Shown piece after piece: positions 58,909 through 64,000 of a stretch of 64,000 nucleotides of DNA. Position 1 is the stretch's first letter, and each line of letters begins with the position of its first letter. Below the pieces are notes generated by a model. The model did not search any database. It was not told the origin of the DNA and saw nothing but the letters and a program-made list of their open reading frames with translations. The translations under genes were made by a program, and so were the position numbers. The DNA lies in NCBI RefSeq assembly GCF_051020765.1, contig NC_134934.1, forward strand, positions 3,906,001 through 3,970,000. The letters run 5' to 3'. The DNA comes from Lasioglossum baleicum (Eukaryota > Arthropoda > Insecta > Hymenoptera > Halictidae).

Positions 58909-59435
58909 GCCATTTTAAATGGCTCGAACAGAAAGTTCAATGGCGGCACGGAGCGTGTTAATTTCGTTTTGCAGTGACTCTACTGCGAATAAAGGTCCAC
59001 TATATGTAAACTGGATGGCGAGTAGCAAACTTTCTACGCTTTCAGCGACACGCTGGCAACGGAAAATGTTCCGGACGATAGGAAGCTGGTAAAATGAGGC
59101 GAAAATCTTTTCGGAAGCGGAGATGGTGGATTCTTGGGGGATGACTCGCCTCGCACCCTCTTCTTCTCGGCCCTCCCAGCCGACTTTTTTCCGGGAAGCA
59201 ATTAAAACGCCTGTCCACGATAATTTCTAGCCCCGAGCCTACTTTCCTCGCTTCCAGAAAAGGGTGGAAAGCCCTTTTGTTTGCTTCTGTTTAAATTATC
59301 CTGTCACCTGTACACTTCAGCGACGATTACGAAGGGGGCGAGAGACGTTTTAGCCTCCCTTTTAATTCCCGTTCTGAGGAACACGGATTCTTTTACCTCG
59401 GATCCGTCTGGAATCGCTCGGCAAAATTTCTCTCT

Positions 59436-59439
<4 letters not shown>

Positions 59440-59482
<43 letters not shown>
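59440..59482. repeat. (CT)n microsatellite
   Basis: About 21 units. Confidence 0.97.
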
Positions 59483-59487
<5 letters not shown>

Positions 59488-61607
59488 CGATTGTTTAGGG
59501 AAAGTTTGCTCGGGAAAAGCGCTTCCCATCGACTGATCGACGGCAATGGAGAAAGAAAAATGAATAACCCTCGGGGGAGCGTTTCATTAGCGAGTTTGCC
59601 TCTCCCCGATGAAAAGTTTGCAAAAGCTAAACACAATTCCACAAACTCTCGCGTTCAGCAAACACTCTACAGCTCTACGGGCACCGTCGCGGATCTCTCG
59701 AGCTGGAAAAACGCGTGTACCCGGTGTGTTCCGAGAGGGAGGAAAGGGGGTGAGGTTGAAGGGGTGGAGAACACCTCCGACGAAATTCCCAGGCGCGAGG
59801 AATTAATTACTACGACGGCTTCTCGCCGGAGCATCGTCTTTGAGGGCTTAATGGTGGAGCCGAATGTCCTCGCGCGATTCAACGCCGACAGAACAAGATC
59901 TTCCTCTCTACTCCTCTCTCCTCTTCCCTCTGTATTAGACTCTGCATCTTTCACCTCCGTTCCTCTAGAATGGGATGGGAGGTCTTGCGAGAGGATTCGC
60001 ACCTTGACTGATTGGTCTCGAACCGACCATAAGGATTGCAGAAAATGGAGACAGTGCAGTGAAGACATCAGGGGCAGCATGTCACTGAGCAAATTATTAG
60101 AGGCGTTTGCAGAACCTGGCGAGTTTAAATCGGGACATTATTGTACTTTAAAATACGTGAAAACCGTTTAAGGTGTAATTTAAGGTCTGATTTAGAGCGT
60201 ATTAAAAGAATTTAAGAGCTCCAATGTTATTAATAATAGCTTGGAAAAATGATTAAAGGAAGGAAGAAATTTCTGTTTGGCTCCTATTCATTGTGATCGA
60301 TGCTAGACACGATGAGAATTATATCATGTTCGGTCTCGTTTTAATGAGAAAAAATAAGACGAAAACATCAGCACAAATTTCGTGAGGGAAGATCGAAGAA
60401 TAAGAAGATGGTATTCGAACGATTATATGTAGTGAGCTGCGAAGCCTCTACTCGACTAGACTATTGGCCCGACTTAAAGCGACAGCTCGTCGACGATCAA
60501 TTTTCGTCTTCTCGCGCTGCTTCAGGAATTCCCAATCTGTCTGCGCGTTTACCTGTGGCAAGAACAATCGTCCCGACAACGAACGTCGGTCGACGGTAAT
60601 CATCCCCTGTCCCGAATCTCGAAACGTAACGGATTTCCCGCGACCGCAACACACAATAGCGAGTCGAGCTTCGGGACCGAGGCTCGATAATTGTTCGACA
60701 GTTTGCTGGCAGCTTCTGGTAATGCGAGATCGATGTGTGTCTCGATAATCATCTTTCTGTTTCGAGAGAGACATCCGCACTCGAGGCTTCAGTTCAAAGT
60801 AGACATTTAGTAGAACTGCGAAATCTTCCATTATAGAATTTTCCTCCGTTCCACAGTGTGCTATTTCCTCCATAATAGTTAACATGTAATTTTATCTCTA
60901 TTCTGAACTTCAACTACAGACTTTTAACACATTACCCCACTTTATACATTGTTCATTTTAAAGAGAATTTTTGACAAATTATGAGAACCATTGTTTTTCT
61001 CTTGTTTTGCCACTATTACTATGGCTTTAAATCTTAGAATAATGCTGAGATAGTTTCGACCCGCTAGATATTCCCGCGATTTTCGCCCACTGTGCGTCCC
61101 CAAGAAAAATTCGCCGGGTCAATCATCAAAGATTCAAACCGCCGTGGCTCTGTCAATATTGAGAATCCGGGGGTGCGATTTCGCGATCACAATTCCAAGC
61201 GTCCTTCAAGAAAATGCAAAAAGATCGATTTTCCCAGCGACGTGGACCAGAATAGCCCCGTCGTGAACGGGTCTAGTGGGAGGCGAAGGGGATTCTGCGG
61301 ATCCGAGTCGAGCGATTCGGACAAAGGCAAGAGAGCAGAAAGAAGCGTGTACGATCTTTCAACGTCGTTTCACGCGGCTGGCAACCAGGCAACCGACCAC
61401 GTTTCCCCCGGGCGGGTCCGGCGGTCCGAGGCTAAGCCTTCTTTCTTCAGCAATTTTCGCGGCCGTTCTCCCGGAAATCCCTGGAAAATACGCGATTCCA
61501 CGGGAAAAGCGTACTTTTATCACGCGGGCGGAAGAGCAGACGCCAGGCGGCGGCGGCGGCTCCTTTCTTTTGTCGTTGTAAGCCTCTTCCGGAGGTGCTG
61601 GTCTCTC

Positions 61608-61610
<3 letters not shown>

Positions 61611-61659
<49 letters not shown>
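61611..61659. repeat. (GA)n microsatellite
   Basis: About 24 uninterrupted units. Confidence 0.97.
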
Positions 61660-61660
<1 letters not shown>

Positions 61661-62789
61661 ACCGCTCCCGAAAACGAAATTGTGCGAGCGACGGTGTGTG
61701 CGGCCCGAGGCGATTTCGCGTAGCGGCCACTTTGTAGAATTGGAAAAAATTTCGCCGGCAATTTAGTTGGTTGATAAAGTCGGGAGAGATTGGACACCGT
61801 ATCGCGACTGTTTTATACGCGGCTCGCGATAATACCACGGGACCGAAACAAATCGTGCTTTTTAGGATTCCCGTTAAGGTCTTGCACCAGCACCAGGAGC
61901 GTCGAGGGAAAGTCGAACTCGCACCTCGCACTTTCCCTTTTTCCTACTCCTCCTCCTCTTCGCTTTCTTTCTTTCGTTTCTACTCCTTCGTTCCTCTCGT
62001 TCTAAAGCATCCCGACGTCCCTCCAGACACAAAGAAGAAGCCGCGAGCAAGACGGAGGCAACAGACGAAGAAAAAGGGACCACGAGACTATCCCGCGTCC
62101 CCGAGTCTCGTTACGGAACCGTCGCGGAGAATATTCTTTTGTGCGAGCTCTCGGCTTCGTTAAAATTAAATATCGATTTTGCTTCCAGGGCATTTTATGC
62201 CCGGCCGCCATCCGCGATCCCGGGGCTCTCGCGATTTCTAAGGGCGCTGCTGCGTCTCTCTCTCTCTTTCTCTCTCTGTTATGTTGATTTTCTTCTTCTT
62301 TTTTTTTTGCCTTTGCTTCCGGACCGAATATGGACGATAAGGATCCCGCTCCGCTCGCGAGAGAACTTTAAGACTTTTTCGCGTCGCGACCGACCCGCCC
62401 GTTAACATACCTCCTACACAGCGGAACCGGTCTCGTTAAAAGTTCCCTCCGCGCAAGAATGCCGCTGCCATTTAACGAGATGCTTTCGAGTGAGCTCGTT
62501 AATCCCGATGATACTTCCGGTCGACGTGTGCCGAAACGTTGCCAGACTAATTGTGCGAAACGTTAAAACCGCGGGTGCAATGAGCATTCGGGAGAACGTG
62601 GGCAAGGTAAAAGCGTAAAGATTTTTAACGCTATTTCTACCAAAAGGTATCGAAAGACGCCTTTTCAAATCTTAAATGGAGATTATTAAAAAATATATTT
62701 CTTTCAATGTGCACGGTGATCGGGAGCTGGTGGTACAACCGAAGAGAGGGTGAAAAAATGTCTATTCGCGATCAGTTTTTAGAACCGGC

Positions 62790-63006
62790 GCGTTAGAAAA
62801 ACATTGAATGTTCAGCACACATGTTCGAACAACTCGGGATGCGAGAAGTATTTGCAGACAGGTAAAAGCGTCCACCGCTTTAAACTTGAAGACAAGGTAG
62901 AAGCCCTCGATACGTTCGGTTTTTGCCTTCATCTGGGATTTTCTCGTGAAAGCGTCGCGTCGGAAAAACATTTAATACTCGGCGCAATGTTCGAGCATCT
63001 CGGAGA
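62790..63006 (+). repeat. direct duplication, 167-bp period
   Basis: 62790-62839 (GCGTTAGAAAAACATTGAAT..., ATGTTCGAACAACTCGGGA) recurs as 62957-63006 (GCGTCGGAAAAACATTTAAT..., ATGTTCGAGCATCTCGGAG) at about 78% identity. The sequence between is not clearly duplicated. A frame spanning both is open for 87 codons but starts at TTG. Confidence 0.65.
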
Positions 63007-63778
63007 CGTAATAAGTGATCGCAAAAAAAGAGTGTTTTCGAGGCGGGCGGAATCGATGAGCGATTAGAAGAGCCTTCAGCCGTTCGCCGACGTAACGTCT
63101 GCAGCCGCGGTGACCCAGAAAACGGATACTCCGGCAGGATGGATGGTGAAATATTAAAACCGTTCGCTCCAGTTTCTTTTTTCTCCGGGCAGGAAGCAGA
63201 GGAATGACGATGCAAAAATGTGTTCTCCTTGCGGCGCGGCTTTTGTCCCCGGGCCGGGTGTGCCTCTGTTGCCCTTGCAGTGGGTCAAGAAGATGCGGAA
63301 GGTCGGATAAGCCGGATAAGACACGGATAAGAGGTGCTTCGGACGCCACCACCACCGAGAAGAGAGAGGCTATCCGTCTCGTCTTGCGACCACTCCGCTG
63401 TAGCAACGTCCGATCGAAGCGAGACGGTGCATAGTAATTGATCATCGTGCTTGACACCGTTAACAGTCCGCGGACAGGATCCGATACCAGCCGCGAATTA
63501 GGTCTTCTCTTTTTTTCGACGAGCACTTAATTATCGGACTGAGCTGGACCACTCTCTGTTCGAGGCGAGCCGAGCGGATCGATCCCGATTATCCGCCTTT
63601 GCTCCCCTGGATGTTCCGTTCTATTAGGTAATTCTGTGACGTCGTTTTTCAACGCTCGAAATGTTCAATTCTAATATCAACGGAGGATTTAGTAGGAAAT
63701 TTAATCTATTGAAAAATTCAAAAACACGTATATGTTTATGGAATTATTAGATCAAGTATACATTTTTGTAGGACATGA

Positions 63779-63991
63779 CTATAAGATATAAATCGTCGTT
63801 TCCATTCTGAAAACTTCGGCCTCGTTTAGAGCTTTCAATTTTTCAATATCGGACGTTATTCCACTCGAAACACATTTCCCCTGTTCGTCACAGATATTTT
63901 TAACGGTGTGTTTGACAGTATTGTTTTTTTCTTTTTTCTTGTTTTTATTCATTCGGCCCGCAATTCTAGAAATAACCTCGTTGTGACTCAT
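63779..63991 (-). CDS. hypothetical ORF, open at window edge
   Basis: The frame MSHNEVISRIAGRMNKNKKK...VFRMETTIYIL ends at a TAG at 63779-63781. Upstream of the first ATG (63991) the frame stays open to the end of the window, so the ATG may not be the true start and this could be the 3' part of an exon. The peptide is Lys/Asn/Glu-rich with a central acidic helix-like stretch (SDIEKLKALNEAEVF) and lacks the Ser/Arg bias of noise frames. No domain is recognised. It could be a terminal coding exon or chance in AT-rich DNA. Confidence 0.25.
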   Translation of the reverse strand: MSHNEVISRIAGRMNKNKKKEKNNTVKHTVKNICDEQGKCVSSGITSDIEKLKALNEAEVFRMETTIYIL

Positions 63992-64000
63992 TCTTAAGGC

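Larger units (their letters stand above)
57967..63770. other. no recognisable gene
   Basis: No exon is supported; donor-like ACCGAG|GTAAGC occurs at about 58660-58671 with no ATG frame. The longest frame here (59281-60171) runs through a CT tract from a TTG start. Contains simple repeats at 59440-59482 and 61611-61659 and a direct duplication at 62790-63006. Confidence 0.45.

Noticed and set aside
59281..60171. 296-codon open frame on the plus strand
   Set aside because: It begins at TTG and runs through a CT microsatellite. The first ATG (59560) leaves 203 codons with no domain and no splice or promoter context, and a stop-poor reverse frame overlaps it. Probably chance.
61092..61766. 224-codon plus-strand frame
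   Set aside because: Starts at GTG, spans the (GA)n at 61611-61659 as Arg-Glu repeats, and has no recognised domain.

Overview
This is eukaryotic nuclear DNA, most likely insect and probably a bee, ant or related hymenopteran. That assignment is an inference. It rests on long (GA)n/(CT)n tracts, short non-autonomous DNA transposons with TA or 8-bp target duplications, a mariner relic, and very sparse coding sequence. There is no operon structure, tRNA, rRNA or CRISPR array. Almost all long open frames lack an ATG, run through GA/CT microsatellites, or read as random Ser/Arg/Leu-rich peptide. The window looks like long introns and intergenic sequence around a few exons.

Best coding evidence: (1) a 75-nt first coding exon on the minus strand (19394-19468), with a good start context and a consensus 5' splice site exactly at its end; (2) a 43-nt first coding exon on the plus strand (56423-56465), ending at GTGAGT; (3) a 36-nt microexon or recursive-splice site on the minus strand (28986-29021), with branch point, polypyrimidine tract, CAG|GTGAGT junction and a GTAAGT donor 36 nt further on. 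Weaker candidates are a 62-codon minus ORF at 13560-13748, a minus ORF at 63779-63991 still open at the window edge, a 108-nt plus exon at 6788-6895 and a 63-nt plus first exon at 21835-21897. I cannot name the product of any of them. The minus exons at 29 kb and 19.4 kb could belong to one long gene, whose coding part would lie left of 19.4 kb. The plus exon at 56.4 kb would start a second, divergent gene running off the right edge.

Mobile elements sit mostly in AT-rich islands. They are a Tc1-like MITE (12359-12884); a 1152-bp TA-flanked element (13870-15021) containing a relative of that MITE; a degenerate hAT-type MITE (21997-22229); an internally deleted mariner with both termini and a frameshifted transposase (24375-25226); a hairpin element (42620-42915); a foldback plus degenerate tandem array (46124-46700); a 142-bp hAT-type MITE with a perfect 8-bp duplication (46752-46893); and a 458-bp TA-flanked MITE (57507-57964). 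Several short dispersed families recur two to five times. I saw no LINE or LTR element.

The rest is moderately GC-rich sequence with no recognisable genes, punctuated by long GA/CT microsatellites at 18.3, 34.0, 39.2, 49.7, 50.7, 59.4 and 61.6 kb. A 134-nt imperfect hairpin at 36995-37128 has the shape of a pri-miRNA and is the best non-coding RNA candidate.
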